Below are positions 12,090 to 23,347 of a stretch of DNA of 64,000 nucleotides, piece by piece. Under the pieces are notes generated by a model that saw only the letters and a list, made by a program, of their open reading frames with translations, had not been told where the DNA came from and made no database searches. Each line of letters starts with the position of its first letter. Position 1 is the stretch's first letter. The stretch spans positions 32,913,531 through 32,977,530 of the forward strand of contig OZ012698.1 in the NCBI GenBank assembly GCA_963942565.1. Direction: 5' to 3'. The DNA is from Maea johnstoni. Taxonomy: Eukaryota > Annelida > Polychaeta > Spionida > Magelonidae. Made by a program: the position numbers and the translations under genes.

Positions 12090-12148
12090 CCAGTAAACCA
12101 CCAAAAGGTTATCTTTGAGAAGAATGATGCGGATTCGTCTGGACATGG
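12090..12148 (-). CDS. ABCC/MRP-type transporter, short exon (L0, [10 protein letters not shown])
   Basis: This 59-bp exon encodes [20 protein letters not shown], with the last Gly codon completed by the next exon. Human MRP1 has [20 protein letters not shown] at this place, an almost exact match, so the exon is secure despite its size. The acceptor follows a pyrimidine tract (CTTTCTTTATCTGCTGTCAC) and ends GAAG. The donor is ACTGG/GTACGT. It begins in phase 0, matching the end of the 13580-13708 exon. The segment holds the conserved amphipathic start of L0 (the 'lasso' region in MRP structures). Confidence 0.95.
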
Positions 12149-12405
12149 CTTCGTGACAGCAGATAAAGAAAGAATGACGTGACAGTGAGTTTCGTGAAGA
12201 TTTAACCTTCAGATAAGCTTTGTGTAGAATGTTCTATAAGCAGTATACTAAGGCATTGTTTCATTCACAACTGAAAAAAAATGAATGTCGTGAACTGTCT
12301 AGAAATAAGTTTGGGTTGATGTCTAGAGATTCGAGGAGTTACTTTAATTTTGCAAAAACTGCGCGGTGTTTTTTTATTTACTACTCGAAAACCGAGATAT
12401 TATAC

Positions 12406-12550
12406 AAAAATGGCACTTGGGTGAGTGCAACATCAATTTTCATTGCACTCTGAAAAATGATATTGCACGAGGCGCTTGCGCCGACTGCAATATCATTTCT
12501 CAGAGTGCAACAGAAATTGATATTGCGCGAAACCAAAGTGCCATATTTGT
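12406..12550. mobile_element. Foldback hairpin element of about 145 bp
   Basis: Almost the whole segment is one imperfect inverted repeat. ATGGCACTTGG pairs with CCAAAGTGCCAT, GAGTGCAA with its complement, and TGATATTGCA with TGCAATATCA, around a short GGCGCTTGCGCC centre. A second GTGATATTG/CAATATCAC hairpin lies at about 12959-12982. A MITE or foldback element is the likely explanation. Confidence 0.7.
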
Positions 12551-13579
12551 TTAATTATATGCCTACTGCTTATTCAAATAGAATAATTTACTAATTTAAA
12601 GAATTATGAAAATGTAAATATTATTAATATATTTTTCCATTTCAAGGTTTTACCACAAACCATCGGGTTATTGTAAATTTCTAAGCTGTAATATATACTT
12701 GTGTTAAATCAGTAATATCGCAATCGAAATACTATGAATACCCAAAGGAGTCACATGCATTAGTTTTAGGAATATCATAATTTATGTATTTAATTTTAAA
12801 ATGTGTTTAACTCAGTCCCTTCCTAATCATGATTTCACAAGAAGCCCACACTCTTCTGAGTTCCTTGTGTCAATTCACATCTGTCGGCTTCCTTTTCAAG
12901 AGGTGAAGTTGAGAATTGAGCACATGAACCTGACAGCTCTGAGTCAGAGTGTTGGAAAGTGATATTGCACCCCAATATCACTTTTGTAATGTGGTCATGT
13001 GACCATGATCTGACCAGTCACAGCAGAGAATGAGCAGTAGGCATATAATTATTAGCTGTATGGCTTTCCCTTGAATGCTAAATGCTACGAAAGAAAAACA
13101 ACAACATTTATTTTGTTCTCTGTGACCTGGGTCACTGATCACCACCATACTAAGCAAATAAAGAGGAAGGGCGCCGTAGGTCAAGGTAAGGGGCGCTTGA
13201 GCAGGTGGGTATGAAGAGTATCTAAGGGGAGACGTTTGGGCAAACCGTTTTTGCGTTTATATTGGAAACAATAGATCCACTCAGTAATGTGTGGGGTTTG
13301 AAGAGTTGAGGCGTTCATATGTGTGGGGTTTAAATATATGTGTATGACGGATAGACAAGAAAGGGACAGACCAGATACTTGGTAGGACAGGAGGACAGGG
13401 GAGGGTACAGACCTGATGCAGGATGTATGACAAAAAGTATGGGGGGAGAGGGAACACGAAGGGAGCCGAAGGCCCGGGGTTGACAAGTGGCAGGGGAGAT
13501 CTCCGTAGGTCCTCCCTAGAGAGTTGACACCATGGGACAATGCGGTTACGTATCCAAAGCAAACAATAACAACAGGTAC
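12551..13579. other. ABCC intron
   Basis: Apart from the hairpin near 12960, I see no repeat or coding signal. G-rich sequence at 13430-13500 precedes the exon donor. Confidence 0.4.
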
Positions 13580-13708
13580 TCTTTTGTTCTCATGTGTGTC
13601 CGGGCTGGAGGGTCTCTTGTCGACGAGGCACGCTAGGATGAGCTGGAGCAGGGAGATGGCGGCGTGGATCGCGTATAGAATGAAGCGGAACTGGTCAGCA
13701 AAATAGCC
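13580..13708 (-). CDS. ABCC/MRP-type transporter, exon for last TMD0 helix
   Basis: The exon has exactly 43 codons in phase 0: GYFADQFRFILYAIHAAISL, LQLILACLVDKRPSSPDTHE, NKR. A hydrophobic helix followed by a short acidic or Ser/Pro linker matches the fifth TMD0 helix of MRP1 ([20 protein letters not shown] then FSDRSPLF). The acceptor is ATATTTCAG at 13709-13717 and the donor is AAAGA/GTACCT. GC-rich third codon positions stand out from the AT-rich surroundings. TMD0 marks 'long' ABCC members (MRP1/2/3/6/7 or SUR type). The L0 resemblance favours the ABCC1/ABCC3 group. Exons for TMD0 helices 1-4 were not found upstream. Confidence 0.9.
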
Positions 13709-14089
13709 CTGAAATATCAAGAAAATATCAGAATAGATATCAATCATAGCACTAGAGATCTAGATACGCGGGAGATAATTGGATAATTGATGCTAAACGA
13801 TCACTTTCACCACAGCCGTATAAGCCTGTAAATATAACGGGTGCCATTTGGGGACTATATTCCTACTTCACCCATACAAACATTTTTCACGAGCTTGTAG
13901 AGCAACATTCTCTATGAGTCTGTTAAGATCGAAAACGCTTGTTACATACATTGTAGGGCATTGTGATACCACAACCATCTCACTACTAAAGCTCACGCTC
14001 TGGACACTCATGGTGCTCTTCGAGACCATACGGCAAATTAAGGTCGCAGTAAAGTCGCCATATGATCACGCCAAATTGCCGTTAATGCC
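13709..14089. other. Upstream ABCC intron, no assigned feature
   Basis: A 50-codon open stretch on the minus strand (about 14033-13860) has no recognised family motif or splice frame. Confidence 0.3.
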
Positions 14090-14565
14090 TAGGTCACATT
14101 GGTGGGGCATAACTTTGCTTAAATCTCAAAGTGGTGCAGTAATTGCACAATAGTTGCATACGATTATGCAACTAAAAAGTCGATCGCATGCGATTTTTTG
14201 CCTATTTTCCGTCGCAGCCAATTTGCGAATTGATTCGCAAATTGACTGCGATTCTGTAGAATCTCCAATAGGTGCAATAATTACACAAAGTCGTGCAACT
14301 GTTGTGCAATTATCTCAAGGGCGTGCAACTATTGCACAACAGTCGTGCAACGGAAGTCAATGAAAGAGTCAGTGGAATCCCTTAAATATATACTTGCTTG
14401 CAGAGTTGCATGATAGTTGCACCACAATTGCACAGCAGTTGTGCAATTGTCGTGCACTAGTTGCAACACAATCGCTTTGTTGTGAGATGATTATCTCATG
14501 CAAGCAGTCGTACGACTGTGTTTGATTTGACCACTGCATGCGATTTATAATAAATCCCATGCAAC
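14090..14565. repeat. Block of short inverted and direct GTTGCACAA-type repeats
   Basis: Variants of TCGTGCAACT and TTGCACAA occur more than ten times in both orientations. CAATTTGCGAAT/ATTCGCAAATTG forms a 26-bp near-palindrome at about 14218-14245. The block begins with CCTAGGTCACATTGGTGG, which resembles a transposon end. It probably belongs to an unclassified DNA element. Confidence 0.55.
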
Positions 14566-14573
14566 TCCATTTT

Positions 14574-14788
14574 GGGGACGGCCCGTACGAAAAGTTTCAT
14601 GCATGAAAAAATCATGGGCATGAAATTTTCAGGGATGAAAATGAAATTTTCAGGGATGAAATGAAATTTTTAGGGATGAAAATGAAATTTTCAGGGATGA
14701 AAATGAAAATTTCGCCCATGAAATGAAAATTTCGCCCATGATATTTTCATGCATGAAAATTTCACCCATGAAGTTGCGTACGGTCCCC
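14574..14788. mobile_element. Small TIR element with internal 20-bp-scale repeats
   Basis: The left end GGGGACGGCCCGTACG pairs with CGTACGGTCCCC at the right end, and TTTCATGCATGAAA occurs near both. Inside, GAAATTTTCAGGGATGAAAA recurs about four times. Related ATTTTCATGGGC sequences continue to about 15030, so the element may be larger or partly duplicated. There is no coding capacity. Confidence 0.6.
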
Positions 14789-16350
14789 GTACCCATGAAA
14801 ATTTCATGGGCGAAAAAATCATCCCAGGAATTTTTGCCCCTGTTACGCAAAAATCTGCCAATAGATGGCGGTGCGGTTTGTCCAGATGATTTCTGACCAA
14901 CCCTGAAAATTTCATGGGTGGTATTTTCATAAGCAAGTCCCCATGGACTGGTATCATTGATAGCAATCAGATAAGGCGACACTCAGATTTTAGGGGCAAA
15001 ATTTTCATGGGCAAAATTTTCATGGTTTGCATGCTGCCTACACCTGAGCCCCCGTAACTGAAGATAGTAATGTGACATCTATGCATAATAGGTTTTTTTC
15101 ATTAAAATATGTTAATGAAAATTTATTCCCTGTGGGGTCAAACGACCACATTTACCAAAAAACTAATAACAAAACCACAAAAAAGAGAAAGAACATCAAC
15201 ATATGTGTAGCATTGGTAGTTCACGTTTATTCCACACTGTACATATATCTGAAAACAAGTTATCATCATAGAAAGTATAAATCCTTGTTTGTATGGGCTT
15301 TAATGAAGAAAACATTAAACATCACAAAAGTACCCTCACAGCAGGGGATAAGTCCTTTGATCAAAGAAAACATGCATAGTATTTTCAAACAAAATTCCAA
15401 CAATGATGATTTGGTGACCTTCAAAGGTCACAAACATTAAGGGACGAACAATACAAAGGAAAAGTATCACTATCTTTGAATTTTTGCTCTGTTTATATTT
15501 TATAACCATTTATTTCAGAATTTTTATTGAAAATGAAGAGCTCCTGGAATACAAGAAGTACCACAATATATCCTCCCAGCAGGGTGTAATACTATAAGAT
15601 AACAAACAGAAAGAAAAAGGAAACGAGAAATAGACTGGAGCCAATCACATATGTACAAAAATGACCCAGGAATCAACCCCATTAGCGTTCATAACTCATT
15701 ATTACTCCAGACAACAATATCAACAAACATCAATGAGTTAAGAGCCATGTAAATTTATTGACCAAGTGCATTTATAAATAAACATAGTAAAAATTACATT
15801 ATCCACTTGTGCAGATTTGGGGAATGCTTTATCTGACAGCTTTAAGAAATAGGCAATTAATGTACCTGTCTGAAAATGTATTTATCAAGCTTCGTGTACA
15901 GAAGCAACCCCTCTCTGGTAAACACCACACACATAATTTCTTATATTGAGATACATACATATATCAAATGGGCCTGCAAAAAGGCAGAGTATAGTATATT
16001 ATACTAAGGTCTTATAAGATTCTCAATTGGTGACACCTTTTGTGTATTGGATGAACTAAAATTAAATATTCTAATTTATGTAACACATCGCCCAATCAAT
16101 AAAGGAATTGATAAAAAAGATGTGTATGGTCATTCGACTGTATATGAAGGGTTTCCTTTGATAAACGATATTCCATATATATTAATGGGTAAATGTGGTT
16201 CAGAAATCCCTGCAAAAGTAACAGTTATGGCCAAATGAATAAGACTTGTTTTGTACATAACTGAGCTTTTTATGTTCTGATGAAGTTTAACGACAATCAA
16301 ATTAGTGAGTTTAAAGCCATATTTGAGTACTGACACCTTCATCATTTTTA
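14789..16350. other. Non-coding stretch
   Basis: The first 250 bp carry more CATGAAAATTTTC-type repeats. The rest is AT-rich with no feature I can support. Any missing ABCC TMD0 exons would be expected here or farther right, but I could not recognise them. Confidence 0.35.
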
Positions 16351-16483
16351 TTAATCATGCTCATAGAAGTTTGGAAATTTTATCACTAATCCCTGTCTGT
16401 TCCCACTATCGTGTTTGTTGTGGCTGAAGTAGAGAACCTTGCGCAGGATATCCTGAACTGGCACCAATTTGGCAAGGTTGTGT
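16351..16483 (-). CDS. Candidate terminal exon of an unidentified gene
   Basis: Behind a good acceptor (TTGAATTTACAG at 16484-16495) the minus strand reads HNLAKLVPVQDILRKVLYFS, HNKHDSGNRQGLVIKFPNFY, EHD, then TAA. The first 30 codons use many C/G third positions (CTG CGC AAG, CTC TAC TTC AGC CAC AAC), unlike the AT-rich surroundings, which argues for real coding sequence. TTAATAAAAATG follows the stop at once, so a polyadenylation signal may overlap the end. I do not recognise the family. The preceding exon would lie at or beyond the assembly gap at 16595. If it is a last exon, the ABCC gene must begin between here and 13708. Confidence 0.45.
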
Positions 16484-16594
16484 CTGTAAATTCAAAAAAA
16501 AGTAATGACATATAAATCAAAGCAGTAGTACATAATTTTCCTTTAAATAGAAAGTGGTTATACAGCTCACTACTGAAAATGAAGCTTTAAACAG

Positions 16595-16794
16595 NNNNNN
16601 NNNNNNNNNNNNNNNNNNNNNNNNNNNNNNNNNNNNNNNNNNNNNNNNNNNNNNNNNNNNNNNNNNNNNNNNNNNNNNNNNNNNNNNNNNNNNNNNNNNN
16701 NNNNNNNNNNNNNNNNNNNNNNNNNNNNNNNNNNNNNNNNNNNNNNNNNNNNNNNNNNNNNNNNNNNNNNNNNNNNNNNNNNNNNNNNNNNNNN
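16595..16794. other. Assembly gap of 200 N
   Basis: Exactly 200 N, probably a placeholder of unknown true size. It lies next to the candidate exon at 16351-16483. Confidence 1.
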
Positions 16795-16891
16795 AAAAGT
16801 GAATCTTGACCTCACAGCTAGCTGGCAATGTGCCGTTATTTCCTCATCTAGACATGCTGTTTTGGAAAACATTTCTAGCCTGAAAGTTTAT

Positions 16892-17505
16892 AATTCTTGA
16901 TCCTCGAATGCTGAGGCTACTTTCGCCCAAAGCACAAGGATGCAAAGATTTATGAAAACCATCAAAAATAAGGGTTTGGGCATTTGATAGTAGAATATGT
17001 CGCATTTGCTTATCTGTACATATTAGTTAATTAAGTTAAATATATGAGTTCGAACCTTGGAAAAACGTTACTTTTCTTTGAATGATACTATGATAGCCTG
17101 GCTTTTTGGTATGATTTGGGATGGAATACTGGTTAGAGAATTGGGAGTTGAGAGGACTTTTTTAACATACCCTATGGGATTGAAACAGAACTAAACCTGG
17201 GCTGAAATCATCTCAGGGCTACACAAGAAGAAATGAGACTAAGTCAGTACATCAGTGATAGAGGCAATCATATAACCACATTTGTAGCATGTTATAATGG
17301 GTTGCATAACCCATCATGGTTGAGTTCTGAAATGTCTCTGAAATTTCTCTCACCATTAACGTTTTTGCATTCAACCATGGTGAGTTAATCAAGCCATTAT
17401 GGTTGAGTTCTGAAAGTTCTCTGACTGCAGGTCTCTTACCTTGACTTACGGTATGACCTTGACCTTTCTGCACTCAACTATCGTGGGTTACTCAACCCAT
17501 CATGG
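16892..17505. repeat. MITE fragment and CCATNATGGTTGAG repeats
   Basis: At 16892-16965, CGAATGCTGAGGCTACTTTC and AAGCACAAGGATGCAAAGAT match the left half of the TTAACCC family B elements (see 38062-38275). At 17311 and 17393, ATGGTTGAGTTCTGAAA recurs with an 82-bp period, with AACCCATCATGG inverted pairs. No gene is seen up to 17650. Confidence 0.5.
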
Positions 17506-17649
17506 TAATCCATGGGCTTCACCTACAGCAAAGCAGCTTTCATTATCAGGCACTCTCCAGGCAGAGCTGAGTGTGGCAACATCAAAGAGCTTAACTCTGC
17601 TGCCATAGAACATGGCTAAGCTAATTATCAGATAGTCCAGGTTGCTTCG

Positions 17650-19885
17650 GGGCCTGCCCCGGGATTATGTGGTCTAAGGTGCTGCCACTGACTGCTAACT
17701 GCTAGCTCTCTCTCACACTGAAGTCCTGCCTTCATAGCCGTGTGGTCTTAGGTGTTGCTACTGACTGCTAGCTGTGTCTCACACTAAGGGCCTGCCCAGA
17801 TGGCTGTGTGGTCTAAGGTGATGACACTGACTGCTAGCTTCTCTCACCCCTGAGGGCCTGCCCTGCCCTGAGGGCCTGCCCTGATGGCCCATTGGTCTAA
17901 TGTATTGTTACTGACTGCTTGCTGTCTCTCACCACTGAAGGCCTGCCCTGATAGCCGAGTGGTCTAAGGTATTGCTACTGACTGCTCGCTGTCTCTCACC
18001 ATTGAGGGCCTACCCTGATGGCTGTGTGATCTAAGGTGCTGCCACTGACTGCTCGCTGTCTTTTGCCACTGAGGGCTTACCCTGATGGCCGTGTGATCTA
18101 AGGTGCTGCCACTGACTGTAAGCTGTCTCTCACCACTGAGGGCCTGCCCTGATGGTTTAGTGGTCTAAGGGGTTGCTACTGCATGACTGCTGGCTGTCTC
18201 TCGCCACTGAGGGCCTGCCCTGATGGTTTAGTGGTCTAAGGGGTTGCTACTGCATGACTGCTGGCTGTCTCTCGCCACTGAGGGCCTGCCCTGATGGTTT
18301 AGTGGTCTAAGGGGTTGCTACTGCATGACTGCTGGCTGTCTCTCGCCACTGAGGGCCTGCTCTGATGGCCGTATGGTCTAAGGCATTGTCACTGACTGCT
18401 TGCTGTCTCTCGCCACTGAGGGCCTGCTCTGATGGCCGTATGGTCTAAGGCATTGTCACTGACTGCTTGCTGTCTCTCGCCACTGAGGGCCTGCTCTGAT
18501 GGCCGTATGGTCTAAGGCATTGTCACTGACTGCTTGCTGTCTCTCGCCACTGAGGGCCTGCTCTGATGGCGGTATGGTCTAAGGCATTGTCACTGACTGC
18601 TTGCTGTCTCTCGCCACTGAGGCCCTGCCCTGATGGCGGTATGGTCTAAGGCATTGTCACTGACTGCTTGCTGTCTCTCGCCACTGAGGCCCTGCCCTGA
18701 TGGCTGTATGGTCTTAGGGGTTGCTACTGACTGCTGGCTGTCTCTCGCCACTGAGGGCCTGCCGTGATGGTTTAGTAATCTAAGGGGTTGCCACTGACTG
18801 TTAGCTGTCTCTCACCACTGAGGGCCTGCCTTGATGGCTGTGTGGTCTAAGGTGCTGCCACTGACTGCTAGCTGTCTCTCACCACTGAGGGCCAGCCTTA
18901 ATGGCTGTGTGGTCTAAGGTGCTGTCACTGACTGCTTGCTGTCTCTCGCCACTGAGGCCCTGCCCTGATGGCCGTATGGTCTAAGGCATTGTCACTGACT
19001 GCTTGCTGTCTCTCGCCACTGAGGCCCTGCCCTGATGGCCGTATGGTCTTAGGGGTTGCTACTGACTGCTGGCTGTCTCTTGCCACTGAGGGCCTGCCGT
19101 GATGGTTTAGTAGTCTAAGGGGTTGCCACTGACTGTTAGCTGTCTCTCACCACTGAGGGCCTGCCTTGATGGCTGTGTGGTCTAAGGTGCTGCCACTGAC
19201 TGCTAGCTGTCTCTCACCACTGAGGGCCAGCCTTAATGGCTGTGTGGTCTAAGGTGCTGCCACTGACTGCTAGCTGTCTCTCACCACTGAGGCCCTGCCC
19301 TGATGGCATTTTGGTCTAAGGCATTGCCTCTGACTGCTAGCTGCTAGCTGTCTCTCACACTTAAGGCCTGCCTTCATGGTCATGTGATCTAAGGTTTTGC
19401 TACTGACAGGGCCTGCCCTGATGGCTGTGTGGTCTAATGTGCTGCCACTGACTGCTAGCTGTCTCTCACACTGAGGGCCTGCCCTGATGGCATATTGCTC
19501 TAAGGTGTTGCCACTGACAGCTAGTTGTCTCTCACCACCATGCAATGAGGACCTGCTATGATGGCCATGTGGTCTAAGGTGCTGCCACTGACTGTAAGCT
19601 GTCTCTCACCAATGAGGACCTACCCCGATAGTCGTGCGGTCTAAGGTGCTGCTACTGACTGCTGGCTGTCTCTCGCCACTGAGGGCCTGCCCTGATGGTT
19701 ATGTAGTCTAAGGGGTTGCTACTGACTGCTGGCTGTCGCTCGCCACTGAGGGCCTGCCCTGATGGCTGAGTGGTCTAAGGCGTTGCCACTGACTGCTGGG
19801 TATCTCTCGCCACTTCAGAGGGCCTGCCCTGATGGCTGAATGGTCTAACATATTGCCATTGACTGCTAGCTGTCTTTTACTACTG
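17650..19885 (+). repeat. 67-bp satellite array 1, from a tRNA-Leu-derived SINE head
   Basis: About 33 units of a 67-bp period. Each has a GGCCTGCCCTGATGGCC-type start, a TGTGGTCTAAGGTGCTGCCA block, TGACTGCTAGCTGTCTCTC and ACCACTGAGG. The TGGCCGAGTGGTCTAAGGCG segment of animal tRNA-Leu matches almost base for base and contains the Pol III A box. The last unit runs directly into a B box and SINE body (19886-20085), so the array looks like an internal expansion of one SINE. Homogenised runs (18190-18360, 18370-18700) show recent unequal exchange. Confidence 0.9.
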
Positions 19886-20085
19886 AGACTGCCAGGGTTT
19901 GAATCAGGGCAGGGGAGTGTGAGAAAGTTGCTAGTGACTTAGGGATAGGTGGTGGTTTTTGCTGGGTGCTCCGGTTTACTCTACCACTTACAACTGGCTA
20001 GGCACCGCTTAGCTGCAATATGGCAGAAAAAGTGACAAAAACCTAAATTCCGAATTCTCATAGTCAGATATTCCAGGTCGGCTTT
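19886..20085 (+). mobile_element. SINE B box and 3' body closing array 1
   Basis: CAGGGTTTGAATCAGGGC is a near-consensus B box (GGTTCRANNCC). It is followed by GTTGCTAGTGACTTAGGGAT, AGGTGGTGGTTTTTGCTGGG, a CTCCGGTTTACTC block and ATATGGCAGAAAAAGTGACA. The same order recurs at 23620-23870, so this is the shared SINE body. Confidence 0.8.
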
Positions 20086-20700
20086 TAGGGAAAGGATCAA
20101 TTAAACTGACTTAATTATTATTATATCTATCATCATGTTAATTGCATCTGAATGAACACAATGTATTGCAAGTTCTAGATTATTGCTATTTATTTATCTT
20201 TTGGACCAAACCTTTTGTTTTCGTGTCAGTAATGGACTTGCTTGACAATAAATATATTTCCAAACTTAAAAAAAGACAGTATTAAATGTAGATTATCTGA
20301 AATCCAAATGCAGAGATCTGAAACTAATAGTAGGTTTAATTGGTCTATGGTTGGGCTAGGTTAACTAGGACTATTTATAGAAATGCTGTATCACATGAAA
20401 CAATGATAAAATTCTGCTCTTTGGATCTTTGTAATAGTATTTTATCTATATCAATTATTGTTAGCTGTTTCCTATCCATTATCATTATGTAACAAGGGAC
20501 GTCAATAAATAATTGGAACAAAGGAGAAGCAGAATTAGATCTCAACCCTTTCCTGCCTAGAGTTTGTCTATCCCTTTTTAGGAAAATAATCTGGCCCTTA
20601 AAATTGGCAATTTCTGGCTCTGTCACAGAGGAAAAAAACACTTTTTTGTGACAAGGTCCAAAAAGGATACCCCTACCCCTCCAAGAGATATCATATATCC
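20086..20700. other. Non-coding stretch
   Basis: AT-rich. An 88-codon minus-strand frame at 20375-20641 shows no recognised motif. Confidence 0.35.
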
Positions 20701-21070
20701 ATATGATAGCCCCCCCCCCCCCCCCCCCAGAATATTAAATGTTCCACCCTTTATATCAATATGATACCCCCCCCCCTTCTAGAGTATAAAATGGTCCACC
20801 CCTTGTATCCATATGAACCTCCTCCCCCCCAGACTATGAAATAGTCCACCCCTTATATCCATATAAACCCCCCCCCCCCCCCAGAATATGAAATGGTTCA
20901 CTCCTTATATCCATAAGATACCCTCACCCGAAATATGAAATAGTCCACCCCTTATATCCATATAATACCCCCCCCCCCAGAATATGAAATAGTCCAACCC
21001 TTATATCCATATAATACCACCCCCCCACCGAGAATATGAGAAAGTCCACCCCTTATATCCATATAATACC

Positions 21071-21101
<31 letters not shown>

Positions 21102-21110
21102 AGAATATGA
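20701..21110. repeat. Poly-C-bearing minisatellite, about 7 copies
   Basis: A roughly 50-60-bp unit (AGAATATGAAATGGTCCACC, CCTTATATCCATATGATA) is joined by C runs of 7 to about 30. The C runs vary in length between units. Long C runs could form i-motifs, with G-quadruplexes on the other strand. Confidence 0.9.
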
Positions 21111-21493
21111 AATGGTCCACCCCATGACTATCCATATGCTACTTTTCTAAGGGAACTCTTGAGCAGCATTGGGTTAATTTATCAGACCATAACTGTCATT
21201 TCAATTCACTGCCAAGGAAGCCATTAACTGTGAGTTAATGTATATATATTGGTTTTCCCTGCAGCCAAATTAAGCTACTAAATGTATACCTCAGGTACTA
21301 CCTGGATACAAAGGTCTGTTTTCAATAAACCAGATAGTCATACTTCCACATTATTTTCATTTGTATTCTTGAAGCCAGATTGCCGCCCTTTCATGAAAGG
21401 GTTTGTACTAATACTCATTACAGCAAATATTGACTGGGAAAACAGGGGGTTTAAACTATCACATTGTAGACAGAGGCCTCAATGTGCGCAACG

Positions 21494-22620
21494 AGAAAGA
21501 AAGTTGCCAATCCTTATTTTCAATGGGCGCTGATCTGGGCCGGAATGAGTCAATGATAGAGTTATCAGCAGAATATCTGAGCTGACCGGCATGTTAAACT
21601 CGACAATATGAGGTCCCTGTGTCAGTGAGTTGTGAAAAATATTTTTTAAATTTTTATCAAGCCATTAATGCTTAAGAGTTCCTTCAGAAATTCTTGTCTG
21701 GACCTATGATACTTTTGGTAATAACTTCAGAATTAAGTTTGATTTTACAAACTATTTGAAGGAGAGTTGTTGGCAATGCTCTGAATAACATTTCTCATTC
21801 AAATATTTTCCCAGTGTTGCTTATGCCTGCAAGATTTCATCAAAATTATCAGGTTGCTTGCAAATTGGCCGCTGTGAGCATTTAAATGGGTTAATATTGT
21901 TAAGGAAATATAGATTCCATATTGCATCGCAAAAAAGTTGCCAATCCTTTTTTCAATGGGCACTGATCTGGGCCGGAATGTGTTAATGATAAGGTTATCA
22001 GCAAAATATCTGAGCTGAGCATGTTAAATTTGACAATGATAGGTCCCTGTGTCAATGAGTTATGAAAAATATTGTTAAAACTTTTATATTGTTAAGGAAA
22101 TATAGATTCCATTTTCTATCGCAAAAAAAGATGCCAATATTTCAATGGCCACTGATCTGGGCAGGAAAGTGTTAATGATAGAGTTATCAGCAAAATATCT
22201 GAGCTGACCATGTTAAATTTCAACGATATTAGGTCCCTGTGTCGGTGAGTTGTGAAAAATATTGTTAAATCTTTTATATTGTTAAGGAAATATAGATTCC
22301 ACATTGTATCGCAAAAAAAGTTGCCAATCCTTCATAGAGTTATCAGCAAAATATCTGAACTGACCATGTTAAATTTGACAATAATAGGTCCCTGTGTCAG
22401 TGAGTTGTGAAAAATATTGTTAATTTTTTTATTTTGTTAAGGAAACAAAGATTTCATATTGTATTGTTAATTAAGTTGCAAATCCTTATTTTCAGTGGTA
22501 AATGGTCTCGGCAGGAAATTATGTGTTAGTGATAGAGTTATCACTGAAGTATATGAGCTGACCATGCTGTATTCAACACTATTAGGTCCCTGTGTGATCT
22601 GGTCAGGAATGTGTTAGTGT
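21494..22620. repeat. About 185-bp tandem repeat, five copies
   Basis: Units hold TTGCCAATCC, CACTGATCTGGGC, GTGTTAATGATAGAGTTATC, AGCAAAATATCTGAGCTGAC, TAGGTCCCTGTGTC and GTTAAGGAAATATAGATTCC. They start near 21494, 21928, 22118, 22311 and 22475. A MITE (21657-21894) separates the first copy from the rest. Confidence 0.85.
21657..21894. mobile_element. piggyBac-like MITE (family A) inside the 185-bp repeat
   Basis: The left end TCAAGCCATTAATGCT pairs with AGCATTTAAATGGGTTAA at the right. The interior shares GGTAATAACTTCAGAATTAAG and TCAAATATTTTCCCA with the 25716-25957 element. One flank is TTAA, the other TCAA. Confidence 0.65.
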
Positions 22621-22714
22621 GGATAGAGTGCAGAGTGACAGTTGAGATCTCTATAATCAGTACAGCATTTGCCTTTGATCTCCCAGAGGCCGTCTCAGTG
22701 CAAAATCATTAGCG

Positions 22715-23347
22715 TTAACCCATTCATGATCAGAGTTGGAATTCGGTTGCTTTTTCTGCTATATTGAGGCTGAATTTTGTGTAGCCAATTGGTGAAGGAA
22801 CCTCACTTTATCTCGTTGAGACTTCAAAGTAAATCCTGGAATTTACCAATGAATGCCTTGATATTCCCTGCTTCATTTGGTAAGGCCTAAAAAAAGTGTT
22901 TGTTTCCTGTAACCCTACTCTAACAATTAAGTTTTCACTCGTCAAAAATCCCTACCCTAAATTTTTTTTCGTCCTTCCAACTCCTAATCAACATAAAACA
23001 TGCATGAACACACATTTCTTGTAAAAAAAATACCCCCCCCCCCCAAAAAAAAAAAAAAGATTTTACCTACCTACCTGCCCTATCTCTTTCATGCAGTTAC
23101 TGGAAACCAGAGCACCCTAGGGAAACCATTGCCTACCTCAAAATGGTTTCCAAGAAATGCTTAAAATTGTAGGAAGGGTATACTCAGTAACATTGCTAGC
23201 TGGGTTGTGGTGAGGAAAATATTTTTAAAGATACATGAATTAGATATTAGATGAATATCATTATCAACCTATTCATTGCACTACAACTATTTTTGTGCTA
23301 TTCACCAGAGTTGCAGTATTGTCTGTGGTCAGGCATGAATGGGTTAA
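22715..23347. mobile_element. Candidate long family A MITE with TTAA flanks
   Basis: TTAACCCATTCATGATCAG at the left and TCAGGCATGAATGGGTTAA at the right form inverted ends with TTAA on both sides, as in piggyBac-type elements. The 633-bp interior is longer than in other copies and includes a C8-10/A run near 23032-23058, so it may be two elements or carry an insertion. Confidence 0.5.

Noticed and set aside
13848-14153. 101-codon plus-strand frame (and a 50-codon antisense one)
   Set aside because: No recognised motif, no splice context and adjacent to transposon-like repeats.
17650-19885. Cluster of tRNA-Leu genes
   Set aside because: Units have only the A-box half. No unit has a T arm or can fold as a tRNA.
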